From NCBI RefSeq assembly GCF_002980495.1, contig NZ_PVBR01000006.1:124001-188000 (forward strand): a stretch of DNA of 64,000 bases. Direction: 5' to 3'. Source of the DNA: Phyllobacterium phragmitis (GTDB lineage: Bacteria; Pseudomonadota; Alphaproteobacteria; Rhizobiales; Rhizobiaceae). The position numbers were made by a program, and so were the translations under genes. The notes below the pieces were generated by a model that was not told the origin of the DNA, did not search any database, and was given only the letters and a program-made list of their open reading frames with translations. The stretch's first letter is position 1, and every line of letters starts with the position of its first letter. Positions 27,028 to 36,235 of the stretch are shown in pieces.

Positions 27028-28589
27028 GCCATTGTCTCTATTGTTCTGATTGTTCCGTCGAGCCCGTCCTGGGAAGGATCTTTGATAGCGGATGCTAGCA
27101 TAAGGCGCGCCCAAGTGGCGGCGTCGTCGCGGTCGGCGATTTTGAGTGTCGTGCGCATGACCTTGTCGAACTTGGACCGGCCGCGCACATGGGTATCCGA
27201 GTATCCCTTGATCAGCCTGCGGAACCGGAGGATTTCGACACCCAGTTCATAGTTTGAGGCAAGTGCCGTTTTTGCCTTTTCAAGCCAATCATCGCGATGG
27301 GCTACTTCTTCAAGGTGGCGCAATGACAATCGGCGGATCCGCTTCATGGACCCGACAAAATAAAGCGCCAGGAACCAGTGCAGAGAGTAAGTTTTCACAC
27401 GCCTCCCCTTGTTAATTCTGCGATCGAGCCAGCCGTATATGCTTTTGCGACCAATGAGCCAGCGCGCCAGGCCGACAGGCAGTACGGAGACAAATTCCTC
27501 CATTCGCGGGTGCATATATTCCGTTGTTTGCAAGATCTGCTTATCTGATATCCCGAGTTCGCGCTCGATCCGCTCGCGGCGTTTGAGCCGTGTCTTCAGG
27601 CCCGCCACCCGCATCAAGTCGTCGTAGGTCATTGCATTGGCGAGGTACTTGGCAGCCTGTTCGGTGAACAACCAGTCTTTTGCCTCGCCATCGGCCGACC
27701 GGTCGCAGATGTGCAGTTGATCGAGAAGGTCAAGATATTCTTCGCCATAGCTGATGTCCTGGAACTGCACGACCTTCTGCAGGCCCAGAAACGCCATCCC
27801 GTGAGCTTCCTGTGGCAGTTCATTTCGCAGTCGCTGCAGCAGGTGGTCTGCCTTGGGCGCAGCCAGACTTGCCGGGATCGGCAGCTTTGCCGTGCTTTCT
27901 TCCGGCTGGCTCTGCTGTTCCTCACCAGCCAAGGTGCGGTCATAGGCGGCGTCGAAGGTCCGAATGCTGGCTTCGACACCCTTGCCGCCTTTGCGAATGA
28001 CCTCGTAATAGGTCTCTCGCTCGAATGGCAGAGCGCCAGATGCCGCCAAGCTGCCGAACAAAGCCGCGGAAATCACGCTGCCGTTCTTCACGGCGACGGC
28101 GTTCATGTCGAAAATGACTTCGCGCAAAGCGGCAACACCGATGGCGTTGGTCACGGCCCCGCTGTCGGCAATGCTGTCGCCCGGGGCCATTTTTTCTGAA
28201 ACGGCCAAAGAACGGTGGTTGGAGGCAATCAAGGTGGTACGTTCCGGCGTGACAATTCCGCGTAGGATCGACCGTCCGGCTTCCATGTATTCCGACGCCA
28301 TAACGATATCGACATCGCCCGGAGTTGGCATTTGCGCCAGGATTGGCTGTCTGCCCGCATCGTCGGGTGGCATCATCTCGACATAGTAGATTGTAGCGCC
28401 GGTACGTTGCGCCACGCCGGGGACAGAGGTCGATTGGGCGATCCACCCCCGGCTTTCCGCGAGGCTGACGATCCATCCGGTCAAGACGCCGCCGCCTTGG
28501 CCACCCATGGCGACGATCGCGACGGAAATCGGCCGTTCGGTTGCGGGACCAGCGGCTTTCAGGTTGAGCTTGACGGTATCGTCCTTCAT
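27024..28589 (-). CDS. iorB: indolepyruvate oxidoreductase subunit beta-family protein
   Basis: This protein of about 521 residues has an N-terminal gamma-type domain of 2-oxoacid:acceptor oxidoreductases (VAIVAMGGQGGGVLTGWIV) and a long helical C-terminal extension found in proteobacterial fused forms. The archaeal beta subunit is only about 200 residues. ATG 28589 has GAGG spaced 6 nt, just after the alpha-subunit stop; a GTG at 28601 is an alternative. With the alpha subunit it oxidatively decarboxylates aryl-pyruvates, such as indolepyruvate, to the acyl-CoA. Isatinate is an alternative substrate discussed in the findings. Confidence 0.88.
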   Translation of the reverse strand: MKDDTVKLNLKAAGPATERPISVAIVAMGGQGGGVLTGWIVSLAESRGWIAQSTSVPGVAQRTGATIYYVEMMPPDDAGRQPILAQMPTPGDVDIVMASEYMEAGRSILRGIVTPERTTLIASNHRSLAVSEKMAPGDSIADSGAVTNAIGVAALREVIFDMNAVAVKNGSVISAALFGSLAASGALPFERETYYEVIRKGGKGVEASIRTFDAAYDRTLAGEEQQSQPEESTAKLPIPASLAAPKADHLLQRLRNELPQEAHGMAFLGLQKVVQFQDISYGEEYLDLLDQLHICDRSADGEAKDWLFTEQAAKYLANAMTYDDLMRVAGLKTRLKRRERIERELGISDKQILQTTEYMHPRMEEFVSVLPVGLARWLIGRKSIYGWLDRRINKGRRVKTYSLHWFLALYFVGSMKRIRRLSLRHLEEVAHRDDWLEKAKTALASNYELGVEILRFRRLIKGYSDTHVRGRSKFDKVMRTTLKIADRDDAATWARLMLASAIKDPSQDGLDGTIRTIETMA

Positions 28590-28597
28590 TTTCAGCC

Positions 28598-30751
28598 TCA
28601 CGCTTCAAAGTTGACCGCTAGGCGGTCCTGACGGTTCTGCAGGAACCGGATCACCGGCGTGGTCAGCTTGTTTTTGAGCTTGTCCCAAGTGCCGGGATTA
28701 TGAACGATGTCAGCTTGATAGAACGAGGGGCATAGCACCGCCGCGTCCGCCACTTCGCCGCAATTGCCGCAGGCCACGCAGGTGTTGTCGATGGATGCTA
28801 CGGGATCGTCCCGCAAGGGATCTCCAAGCTCCTTGACCGACAGGGAAGGACAGCCCGAGAGCCTGATACAGGCGTGGTCTCCGGTACAGACATCCTCATC
28901 GACGCCGAACCGGGCGGTCACCATCCGCTTCCCACCCTTGATGGCCTTGTTGATCTGCGGTTTCACCCGACGCTGCTTGTTGAGCATGCACTCCGAGGAA
29001 GCAACGATGATTTTCGGTCCTTCCTCTTCGGTCGTCAGGGCTTCCTTCAGCACTGCGCGCATCTGGGTGACATCATAGGTGTGATCGATCTGGCGTACCC
29101 ATTTGGCGCCGATGCCTTTTACTGCGTCGACAATCGTATTGTTCGTGTTGCGGCGCTTGTTGAACGCACGGGAGGAGAGCACGTCCTGGCCGCCAGTGGC
29201 GGAGGAATAGTAATTGTCGACAATCAGGAAGACGCCGTCGTGCTTGTTGAAGACGGCGTTGCCGATGCCGCTGGTCAGGCCACCGTGCCAAAAACCGCCG
29301 TCACCCATGATCGCGATCGAGCGCTTGTCGGCTTTTACATTGAAAGCCGCGGCCGAAGCTGCCCCCAGGCCATAGCCCATGGTTGTTGCGCCGATGTTGA
29401 AGGGTGGCAGGATCGAAAACAGATGGCAGCCGATGTCGGCGGAGACATGATGCTGGCCGAGTTCTTCCTCGACAAGCTTCATGGCGGCAAAGATCGGCCG
29501 TTCGGGGCAGCCGGTGCACAGCCCCGGCGGTCGGGGAGGGACAACCTCCTTCAGCTTGTGAATGGCCGGTTCGGAGAGAATCGGTTTCGATTCGGGAACT
29601 GGAGGCCGGTTTCCAAGTTGCTTGGGATCGAAATCCTCAAGAAAGCGTCCGATTCCATCGCTCAGGACCGCTGCCGTGTAGTCGCCGCCCATCGGCAAAT
29701 AGGCCTTGCCACGGATCTTGGTTGGAGCTGAAAGCCGCGAAAGCACGGTGGATATCGATTGTTCGATATATTCCGGCTGTCCCTCTTCAACAACCAGAAC
29801 CGCATCCAGGCCTTCACAAAACTCCTCGACCTCCGAATTGATTGTTGGATAGCCTACATTCATCACATAGATAGGGATCTTGGTGTTTCCATAGGCGTCG
29901 CTCAGGCCCAGAAATTGCAGGCCGCGGATCAGGCTGTTGTACATCCCGCCCTGGGTGATGATCCCGGTCTTCCCGGTTTTTTCGCCAAAGAATTCGTTAA
30001 GCTTATTGTCGCGAATGAAATTAATCGCGGTAGGCATGCGGTGCTTGATCTTTTCCTGTTCATGCTCGTAGGCGGCAGGCGGCAGCACGATTCTGTCGAG
30101 GTCGCGTTTTGGACTGTTGAGGGCATCCTTCAGTGTGAATTCCGGCCGCTTGTTGTCCTTGCATATGAAGCTTCCGGTCATGTGGCAGGACCGCACGCGA
30201 ACGGCCAGCATGACCGGAGTGTTGGATGCTTCGGAGAGTTCATAGCCCTTTTCAATCAAATTGACGATGCACTCGTGCTCAGGTCTCGGATCCAGCAGCC
30301 ACATCTGTGATTTCATCGCGAAAGCGTGGGTGCGCTCCTGCATGATGGAGGAGCCTTCACCATAATCCTCGCCGATGATCACCATCGCGCCACCGGTGAC
30401 GCCGCCGGAGGCGAGGTTGGCCAGAGCATCCGAGGCGACATTGGTCCCCACCGTTGACTTCCAGGCCACCGCCCCGCGCAACGGGTACATCACCGAAGCG
30501 GACAGCATTGCAGCGGCTGTTGCCTCGCTGGCCGAACTTTGAAAGTTCACACCGAGCTCTTCGAGAATGTCGTTGGCGTCGGCCAGCACGTCCATCAGGT
30601 GGGAGATGGGAGACCCTTGATAACCGCCCACATAGGATACGCCTGCCTGGAGCAGTGCCTTCGTAATGGCAAGAATTCCTTCGCCTCGGAAAATATCACC
30701 TTCCCCAAGACGTAGATCCTCCACCTCTTTTGCAAATGAACGCTCGGCCAT
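28598..30751 (-). CDS. iorA: indolepyruvate ferredoxin oxidoreductase, alpha subunit
   Basis: This 717-residue TPP enzyme has an N-terminal pyrimidine-binding region (YVGGYQGSPISHLMDVL) and a TPP/Mg domain (IAIMGDGGFWHGGLTSGIGN with VDN). A cysteine-rich tail (GDHACIRLSGCPSL; CVACGNCGEVADAAVLCPSF) will hold an Fe-S cluster. The ATG has AGGAG upstream and a sigma70-like promoter (TTGACC-17-TATTCA, 30807-30779) whose spacer contains the shared operator. It leads the iorA-iorB-thioesterase unit, probably followed by the MarR pair. Confidence 0.93.
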   Translation of the reverse strand: MAERSFAKEVEDLRLGEGDIFRGEGILAITKALLQAGVSYVGGYQGSPISHLMDVLADANDILEELGVNFQSSASEATAAAMLSASVMYPLRGAVAWKSTVGTNVASDALANLASGGVTGGAMVIIGEDYGEGSSIMQERTHAFAMKSQMWLLDPRPEHECIVNLIEKGYELSEASNTPVMLAVRVRSCHMTGSFICKDNKRPEFTLKDALNSPKRDLDRIVLPPAAYEHEQEKIKHRMPTAINFIRDNKLNEFFGEKTGKTGIITQGGMYNSLIRGLQFLGLSDAYGNTKIPIYVMNVGYPTINSEVEEFCEGLDAVLVVEEGQPEYIEQSISTVLSRLSAPTKIRGKAYLPMGGDYTAAVLSDGIGRFLEDFDPKQLGNRPPVPESKPILSEPAIHKLKEVVPPRPPGLCTGCPERPIFAAMKLVEEELGQHHVSADIGCHLFSILPPFNIGATTMGYGLGAASAAAFNVKADKRSIAIMGDGGFWHGGLTSGIGNAVFNKHDGVFLIVDNYYSSATGGQDVLSSRAFNKRRNTNNTIVDAVKGIGAKWVRQIDHTYDVTQMRAVLKEALTTEEEGPKIIVASSECMLNKQRRVKPQINKAIKGGKRMVTARFGVDEDVCTGDHACIRLSGCPSLSVKELGDPLRDDPVASIDNTCVACGNCGEVADAAVLCPSFYQADIVHNPGTWDKLKNKLTTPVIRFLQNRQDRLAVNFEA

Positions 30752-30778
30752 GGACGTCTCCTAAAAAATGTATGGTAA

Positions 30779-30807
30779 TGAATAAATTTATATGTAAAAT
30801 AGGTCAA
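30779..30807 (-). promoter_or_regulatory. iorA promoter with shared operator (site 1)
   Basis: On the minus strand TTGACC (30807-30802), a 17-nt spacer and TATTCA (30784-30779) form a promoter for iorA. The spacer contains TTATATGTAAAATA (30788-30801, plus-strand reading), the sequence repeated at four other promoters of this island. It lies between divergent genes, so one bound protein could control both. Confidence 0.7.
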
Positions 30808-30868
30808 GTCGTTTCGGCCTGATGTGGTCGAAAATGTTTTAGGCCTCTTGCGAGAAAGAGCAGCGAAC

Positions 30869-32383
30869 ATGCAGATTGCAGCTCCACATACATCCGTCTC
30901 CCAGATCGAGCGCGCTGTCGCGGATTTTCTGAAATCTCCGGTTCGAATGATTATCGGTAAGCAGAAGCTGGAAGCCGCGAATGGCGGAACGATTGATGTT
31001 TTCAATCCGGCGACCGGCGAAAAAATGGCGGAAGTGCCGCGCGGTGGAGCCGAGGACGTGGACAAAGCGGTGAAGGCCGCCAGGGCCGCGCTGAACGGCG
31101 AGTGGTCGTCCATGTCGCCGGTCGACAGGCAGCGTGTGATGCTGAAAATCGCGGACCTGATCGAAGCCAATGGTGAAGAGCTTGCGCAATTTGAAACGCT
31201 GAACAATGGCAAGTCTGTCATGCTGTCGCGGTTGATCGAGGTTGGCGCCTCCGCCGAATACATGCGGTACATGGCCGGATGGGCAACCAAAATCGAAGGC
31301 TCCACCATAGACATCTCGGTTTCGGTCCCGCCGGGCACGAAATACAACGCCTATACCCGCAAGGAGCCGATAGGCGTTGTCGGCGCGATTACGCCCTGGA
31401 ATTTTCCACTGAACATGGCGGTGTGGAAAATCGCTCCGGCGCTCGCTTGCGGCTGCACGGTTGTCATCAAGCCGGCCGAGGAGACGCCATTGACCACCGT
31501 TCGGCTGGTCGAGATTTGCCTTGAGGCTGGTCTGCCGGAGGGCGTGGTCAATGTCGTGACCGGAACCGGTGAAGAAGCGGGTGCCGCGCTGACGGCCCAT
31601 CCCGATATCAACAAACTGGCTTTCACAGGTTCAACCGAAGTCGGCAAACGCATCGGTATCCAGGCAATGCAGGACATGAAGCGGGTGACGCTGGAGCTCG
31701 GCGGCAAGGCACCCATGATCATGTTCGACGATATGGACCTTGAGCAGCTCGGCATCGCCGCAGGCGTTGGCGTGTTTTTCAATTCCGGGCAGACCTGCTG
31801 CGCCGGGACCCGGATCTATGCCCAAAAGGGGGTGTACGAAAAGGTCTGCGAGACCATGGCGCAGGTAGCGCAGTCACTGCCAATCGGATCTGGCCTTGAT
31901 CCGGCCAACCAGATCAACCCAATGGTTTCGGCCAAGCATCAGGCCCATGTTTCCGCCTGCATCGCCGGTGGCATCGAGCAGGGCGCGACACCGCTTCTCG
32001 ACACGACAGCATATGGCGGTGCCGGCTATTTCGTCCGGCCGCAGATTTTTACGAATGTCAGCCGTGACATGGCAATCATGCAGGACGAGGTTTTCGGACC
32101 TGTCTTCACGATCTCTCCATTCGAGGATCCCGAGGATGCAATCCGGATGGCCAACGACACAAAGTACGGGCTCGGCGCCTCGATCTGGTCAACCAACATC
32201 AACACGGTGAACCGTTATATCCCGCGGATTCAGGCAGGAACCGTGTGGGTGAACACGCACAACCTCCCTGACCAGAACATGCCATTCGGCGGATACAAGC
32301 AATCCGGCATTGGCCGCGAGCACGGACGGTCCGCGCTGGACAACTATCTCGAGACCAAGTCGGTCTGCATCGCTTTGGGATAA
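30869..32383 (+). CDS. aldehyde dehydrogenase (phenyl-/indole-acetaldehyde type)
   Basis: This 504-residue NAD(P)-dependent dehydrogenase has the nucleotide-site TPWNFPL motif, the glutamate in VTLELGGKAPMI, the nucleophile in NSGQTCCAG and the C-terminal PFGGYKQSGIGRE. ATG 30869 follows GAAAGAG and suits the usual N-terminus better than the in-frame codon at 30824. It is divergent from iorA and shares its operator. In this setting oxidation of indole-3-acetaldehyde or phenylacetaldehyde to the acid is the likely role, though the family is broad. Confidence 0.9.
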   Translation: MQIAAPHTSVSQIERAVADFLKSPVRMIIGKQKLEAANGGTIDVFNPATGEKMAEVPRGGAEDVDKAVKAARAALNGEWSSMSPVDRQRVMLKIADLIEANGEELAQFETLNNGKSVMLSRLIEVGASAEYMRYMAGWATKIEGSTIDISVSVPPGTKYNAYTRKEPIGVVGAITPWNFPLNMAVWKIAPALACGCTVVIKPAEETPLTTVRLVEICLEAGLPEGVVNVVTGTGEEAGAALTAHPDINKLAFTGSTEVGKRIGIQAMQDMKRVTLELGGKAPMIMFDDMDLEQLGIAAGVGVFFNSGQTCCAGTRIYAQKGVYEKVCETMAQVAQSLPIGSGLDPANQINPMVSAKHQAHVSACIAGGIEQGATPLLDTTAYGGAGYFVRPQIFTNVSRDMAIMQDEVFGPVFTISPFEDPEDAIRMANDTKYGLGASIWSTNINTVNRYIPRIQAGTVWVNTHNLPDQNMPFGGYKQSGIGREHGRSALDNYLETKSVCIALG

Positions 32384-32407
32384 TGCCGTAACGGAAAAGA
32401 CAAATCC

Positions 32408-33107
32408 ATGACGATCAAGGACAACAACTTCCTGCGCGAGCACAAAGCGCGCCATCAACTTCACCCAATGATCCATGCGTTTATTTCGGAGGAGCATCCG
32501 CCGCAGATCATTGTCAAAGGCGATGGCGTGTTTGTCACCGACATTGATGGCGGGAACTATCTCGACGGGATCGGCGGGCTCTGGAATGTGAATGTCGGGC
32601 ACAATCGGGCTGAGGTCAAAGCCGTGCTCATCGAGCAGATGGACAACATCAGCTATTATTCGAGCTTCGCCGGCACAACCACTGCGCCGTTGATCGCGCT
32701 TTCCGCCGAAATCATGGATCTGGCGGCGGAAGAGGACATGGTCAAGGTGCTGTTCTCGACATCGTCGAACGGGAAAAGCTTCCCCAGAATGCCGAGATCC
32801 AGGACGAGCGGCTGTTCAAAGGCCTCGCCGATACCCCCTCGTGGTCATCGCTTACCGGCGAAGTGCGGGGCAAGGGGCTGATGGTCGGCATTGATATGGT
32901 CGCCGACAAAAAGACACACGAACCGATTGATCCCGGCAAGGGCCAGGGCGAGATGATTGCCGCCTTCGCCCGCGACGAGGGAGCCATCGTCGACCCGCCG
33001 GCTGCAACATCATCATATCGCCGCCGCTGATGCTGAAGGCCGAGCACGTTGACCAGATTGTCGGAGCGCTGACGACCGCTTTCCTGCGTTACGAAGACAG
33101 CAAATAG
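32408..33107 (+). pseudogene. class III aminotransferase, internal deletion plus frameshift
   Basis: The N-terminal 115 residues (FVTDIDGGNYLDGIGGLWNV, VGHNRAEVKAVL, YYSSFAGTTTAPLIALSAEI) are a normal omega-aminotransferase start. At about 32750-32770 the sequence jumps out of frame to a C-terminal part (NAEIQDERLFKGLADTP, GKGLMVGIDMV, FARDEGAIVDP). A further shift near 33000 moves the end (PPLMLKAEHVDQIVGAL) to another frame. About 230 residues including the PLP lysine are gone, so it cannot be active. Its former amine substrate may have been tryptamine-like, which is a guess. Confidence 0.9.
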
Positions 33108-33115
33108 GAGTCCCC

Positions 33116-34162
33116 ATGTTGCCTGATAAGGAATTCCCATGGTTCAAGGCGGCGGCGGTGCAAGCCAGCCCCGTCTATCTGGACGCCGCAGCAACGGCGA
33201 GAAAGGCTGCTGATCTGATCTCCGAAGCGGCGGGCAACGGTGCGCGCCTCGTTGTGTTTCCGGAGGTGTTTATCCCCGGGTACCCCTATTGGAACTGGAT
33301 TACCGATCCGGTCACCGGAGGGGCCTGGTTTGAAAAACTGGTGCGGGCTTCAATATTCCTGCCTGGTCCGGAAATCGAGACCGTGTGCGCCGCGGCCAAG
33401 GCAAACGACACCTATGTGGTGATCGGCGTGAACGAACGAAGCCCGATATCGCTCGGCGGACTGTACAACACGCTGGTCTTCATCGGACCGGATGGCACCA
33501 TTATCGGCAAGCATCGCAAGCTTGTCCCGACATGGGCCGAAAAGCTCACTTGGACGGGCGGCGACGGATCCAGCCTCAAAGTCCATGACACCGAGATCGG
33601 CCCTCTGGGAGGGCTCGCCTGTGGCGAGAACACTAACACCCTGGCGAGGTTTTCTCTGCTTGCCCAAGGCGAACTCGTGCACGCGGCATGCTACATCTCG
33701 CTGCCGGTTGCGCCTCCCGATTATGACATGGCCGAGGCGATCAAGCTGCGTGGGCAGTCGCACAGTTTCGAGGGCAAGGTCTTCACGATCGTTTCAACCT
33801 CGACAATCTCCAACGAGATTATCACCGAGATGGAAAAGGTGCGCCCGGACGCACGCGCCATGCTGGAGCGCAAATCCAGCGCATTTTCGGGAATTGTCGG
33901 ACCAGATGGCCGGGTCGTGGGTGATAGCCTTATCGACGATGAAGGTATCGTTTACGCCGAGATTGATTTGGCGCGCTGTATCCAGCCCAAGCAGATGCAC
34001 GACATTATCGGGCACTACAACCGCTTCGACGTTTTCCAGCTTCATTTGAACACTTCGCCTCAAAGCGCCTTGGCGACAACTCCTCCGCGCTATGAAACCG
34101 ACGGAACGCCAGAGGGTGATCTGCCGGCCTCAGAACCCATTCACTTCGACAATCTCAAGTAG
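33116..34162 (+). CDS. nitrilase
   Basis: This 348-residue carbon-nitrogen hydrolase has the Glu-Lys-Cys triad visible as FPEVFIPGYPYWNW, HRKLVPTWAEKLTW and GGLACGENTNTLAR. The usual Trp after the catalytic Cys (CWE) is Gly here. A strong AGGAG precedes ATG 33116. True nitrilases convert a nitrile to its acid plus ammonia. With an aldehyde dehydrogenase, IorAB and a Rieske oxygenase around it, indole-3-acetonitrile to indole-3-acetate is my preferred role. Arylacetonitriles in general are the cautious call. Confidence 0.9.
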   Translation: MLPDKEFPWFKAAAVQASPVYLDAAATARKAADLISEAAGNGARLVVFPEVFIPGYPYWNWITDPVTGGAWFEKLVRASIFLPGPEIETVCAAAKANDTYVVIGVNERSPISLGGLYNTLVFIGPDGTIIGKHRKLVPTWAEKLTWTGGDGSSLKVHDTEIGPLGGLACGENTNTLARFSLLAQGELVHAACYISLPVAPPDYDMAEAIKLRGQSHSFEGKVFTIVSTSTISNEIITEMEKVRPDARAMLERKSSAFSGIVGPDGRVVGDSLIDDEGIVYAEIDLARCIQPKQMHDIIGHYNRFDVFQLHLNTSPQSALATTPPRYETDGTPEGDLPASEPIHFDNLK

Positions 34163-34177
34163 GGAAGGAACGATGCA

Positions 34178-35296
34178 ATGACGAATGCTGCACACGGCGA
34201 TGACATTCTTGGGCGTGCCCGCGTTGCGGACAATGCCGAACTGAATTCTTACTATGAAGATCTGGCAAAGCTGGATACCGGGGCACTTTGGACGATCGCC
34301 AATTCGATTGAGCCATGGGAGCCAACGCCGGTCTCCGACCCTGTTTTGTGGCGCAATTCAGATTTGCGCGAACAGGTGTTGCGTGCCATCAATCTCGTGC
34401 GTCCCGAGGACGCCGGGCGGCGGGTGGTCTATCTGCGCAACCCAAAACGCAAGGATGTCAGCGCCTGCTGCGGTTGGTTGTTTTCCGGCATCCAGGTGAT
34501 GAAACCGGGCGAACGGGCCGGTGCGCACAAGCATGCGGCGACGGCCTTGCGCTTCATCATGGAAGGAGCCGGCGCCTATACCATTGTCGATGGTCACAAG
34601 ATTGGTCTGGGTGCGCGCGACTTTGTGATCACACCGAACGGCACGTGGCATGAGCACGGGATCGCCGAAGACGGGGAAACAAGCATGTGGCAGGACGGGC
34701 TCGATATTCCGCTGACCAATGCGCTCGAAGCCAATTTTTACGCCGTGCATCCCAATGACTACCAGACAACCAATCTTCCGGTGAATGACAGTCCGCTGAC
34801 CTACGGCGCACCGGGCTTGCTGCCACTGATGGACAAATGGGACAAACCCTATTCACCCCTATTCCAATATCGCTGGGACCCAACCTACGAAGCGCTCTTG
34901 AACTACGCAAAGGTGACCGATGGGTCTCCATATGACGGCGTGATCATGCGCTACACCAACCCGCACACGGGCGGCGAGCCCATGCTGACCATGGGAGCGA
35001 CCATGCAACTGCTGCGTCCGTCGGAGCATACGAAGGCGCACCGTCACACCGGCAATATCATCTATCAGGTTGCCAAAGGCGAGGGCTATTCCGTCATCAA
35101 CGGCAAGCGCATTGACTGGAAAGAGAAGGACATTTTCTGCGTCCCGCCCTGGATGTGGCACGAGCACTGCAACACCGCGACCGGCGATGATGCGTGTCTG
35201 TTCTCATTCAACGATTTGCCGACCATGCACAAGCTTGGCTTCTACGCCGAGCAGGCGCTGGAGGAAAATGACGGTCATCAGATCGTCGAGAAATAA
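34178..35296 (+). CDS. gentisate 1,2-dioxygenase-like bicupin
   Basis: This 372-residue protein has two cupin domains. The first has the metal-ligand signature GERAGAHKHAATALRFIMEG with HEHG further on. The second has SEHTKAHRHTGNIIYQVAKG and WHEH. Length and motifs match gentisate 1,2-dioxygenases and relatives that cleave 5-hydroxyanthranilate, salicylate or 1-hydroxy-2-naphthoate. It begins 15 nt after the nitrilase and is followed by the hydrolase and isomerase expected for the ring-cleavage product. Confidence 0.88.
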   Translation: MTNAAHGDDILGRARVADNAELNSYYEDLAKLDTGALWTIANSIEPWEPTPVSDPVLWRNSDLREQVLRAINLVRPEDAGRRVVYLRNPKRKDVSACCGWLFSGIQVMKPGERAGAHKHAATALRFIMEGAGAYTIVDGHKIGLGARDFVITPNGTWHEHGIAEDGETSMWQDGLDIPLTNALEANFYAVHPNDYQTTNLPVNDSPLTYGAPGLLPLMDKWDKPYSPLFQYRWDPTYEALLNYAKVTDGSPYDGVIMRYTNPHTGGEPMLTMGATMQLLRPSEHTKAHRHTGNIIYQVAKGEGYSVINGKRIDWKEKDIFCVPPWMWHEHCNTATGDDACLFSFNDLPTMHKLGFYAEQALEENDGHQIVEK

Positions 35297-35316
35297 GACA
35301 GTTTAGGAACCAAAAA

Positions 35317-36234
35317 ATGAAACTTGTAACCTATCGTGCCGCGGCAGCGGCAGAGGGACGTCTTGGTGTTGTCTGGGGTGGACTTGTCATTGACGTCGAG
35401 CGACTCGGCGATGTAGTCGGGGAAGAGTTCCCGACCTCGATGCTTGATCTGATCGACCAGGGTCCGGATGCGTTGGCGGCTCTGGCTCGCGCGATCGCCG
35501 ACACCGATGGCAAACGCCCGACCGGCATTGCCGTTCCCGTTGAAAACGTGAAGATGCTGGCGCCCATTCCGCGTCCGCGCAAGAACATCTTCGGCATTGG
35601 CCTGAATTATGTCGAGCATGTCGCCGAATCCGCGCGATCGCTCGATACCTCCAAAGAGCTTCCCGACAAGCCGGTTGTGTTCTCAAAACCGCCGACGGCC
35701 GTCATAGCCGACGGCGAGCCGATCCAGCACAATGCTGCGATGACCCAGCAACTTGACTGGGAGGTCGAGCTGGCCGTGATCATCGGCAAGCGGGCGACCC
35801 GTATCGGCAAGGAAGACGCGATGAGCCACGTCTTCGGCTATTCGGTGATCAACGACGTTTCGGCGCGCGACAACCGGCGTGCCGGACAGTGGATCTTTTC
35901 CAAGGGGCAGGACAGCTATGCGCCGTTCGGTCCGGCGATCGTGACGGCTGATGAGATCATCGATCCGCACAATCTCGTCCTTTGGCTGAAAAAGAACGGC
36001 GAGGAAAAGCAACGTTCGAACACCAAGTTCCTGCTGTTTGATATTCCGACCCTGATAGCCGACTTGTCGTCGGGCATGACGCTGGAGCCTGGTGATATCA
36101 TTGCGACCGGAACACCCTCGGGTGTTGGCGCCGGGCGTGATCCGCAGGAATTCATGTGGCCCGGAGACGTCGTCGAATGTGGCGTCGACGGTATCGGCGT
36201 CCTGCGCAATCCTGTTGTGAAGATTGGTGATTGA
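35317..36234 (+). CDS. fumarylacetoacetate hydrolase-family protein (acylpyruvate hydrolase)
   Basis: This 305-residue enzyme carries the metal-site and active-site motifs of the family: GIGLNYVEHVAES, VVFSKPPTAVIADGEPI, DWEVELAVIIGKRATRI and GDIIATGTPSGVGAGR. It lies between a gentisate-dioxygenase-like gene and a maleate-isomerase-like gene. That order fits hydrolysis of maleylpyruvate to maleate and pyruvate without a glutathione-dependent isomerase. Fumarylpyruvate is the alternative substrate. Confidence 0.9.
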   Translation: MKLVTYRAAAAAEGRLGVVWGGLVIDVERLGDVVGEEFPTSMLDLIDQGPDALAALARAIADTDGKRPTGIAVPVENVKMLAPIPRPRKNIFGIGLNYVEHVAESARSLDTSKELPDKPVVFSKPPTAVIADGEPIQHNAAMTQQLDWEVELAVIIGKRATRIGKEDAMSHVFGYSVINDVSARDNRRAGQWIFSKGQDSYAPFGPAIVTADEIIDPHNLVLWLKKNGEEKQRSNTKFLLFDIPTLIADLSSGMTLEPGDIIATGTPSGVGAGRDPQEFMWPGDVVECGVDGIGVLRNPVVKIGD

Positions 36235-36235
36235 C

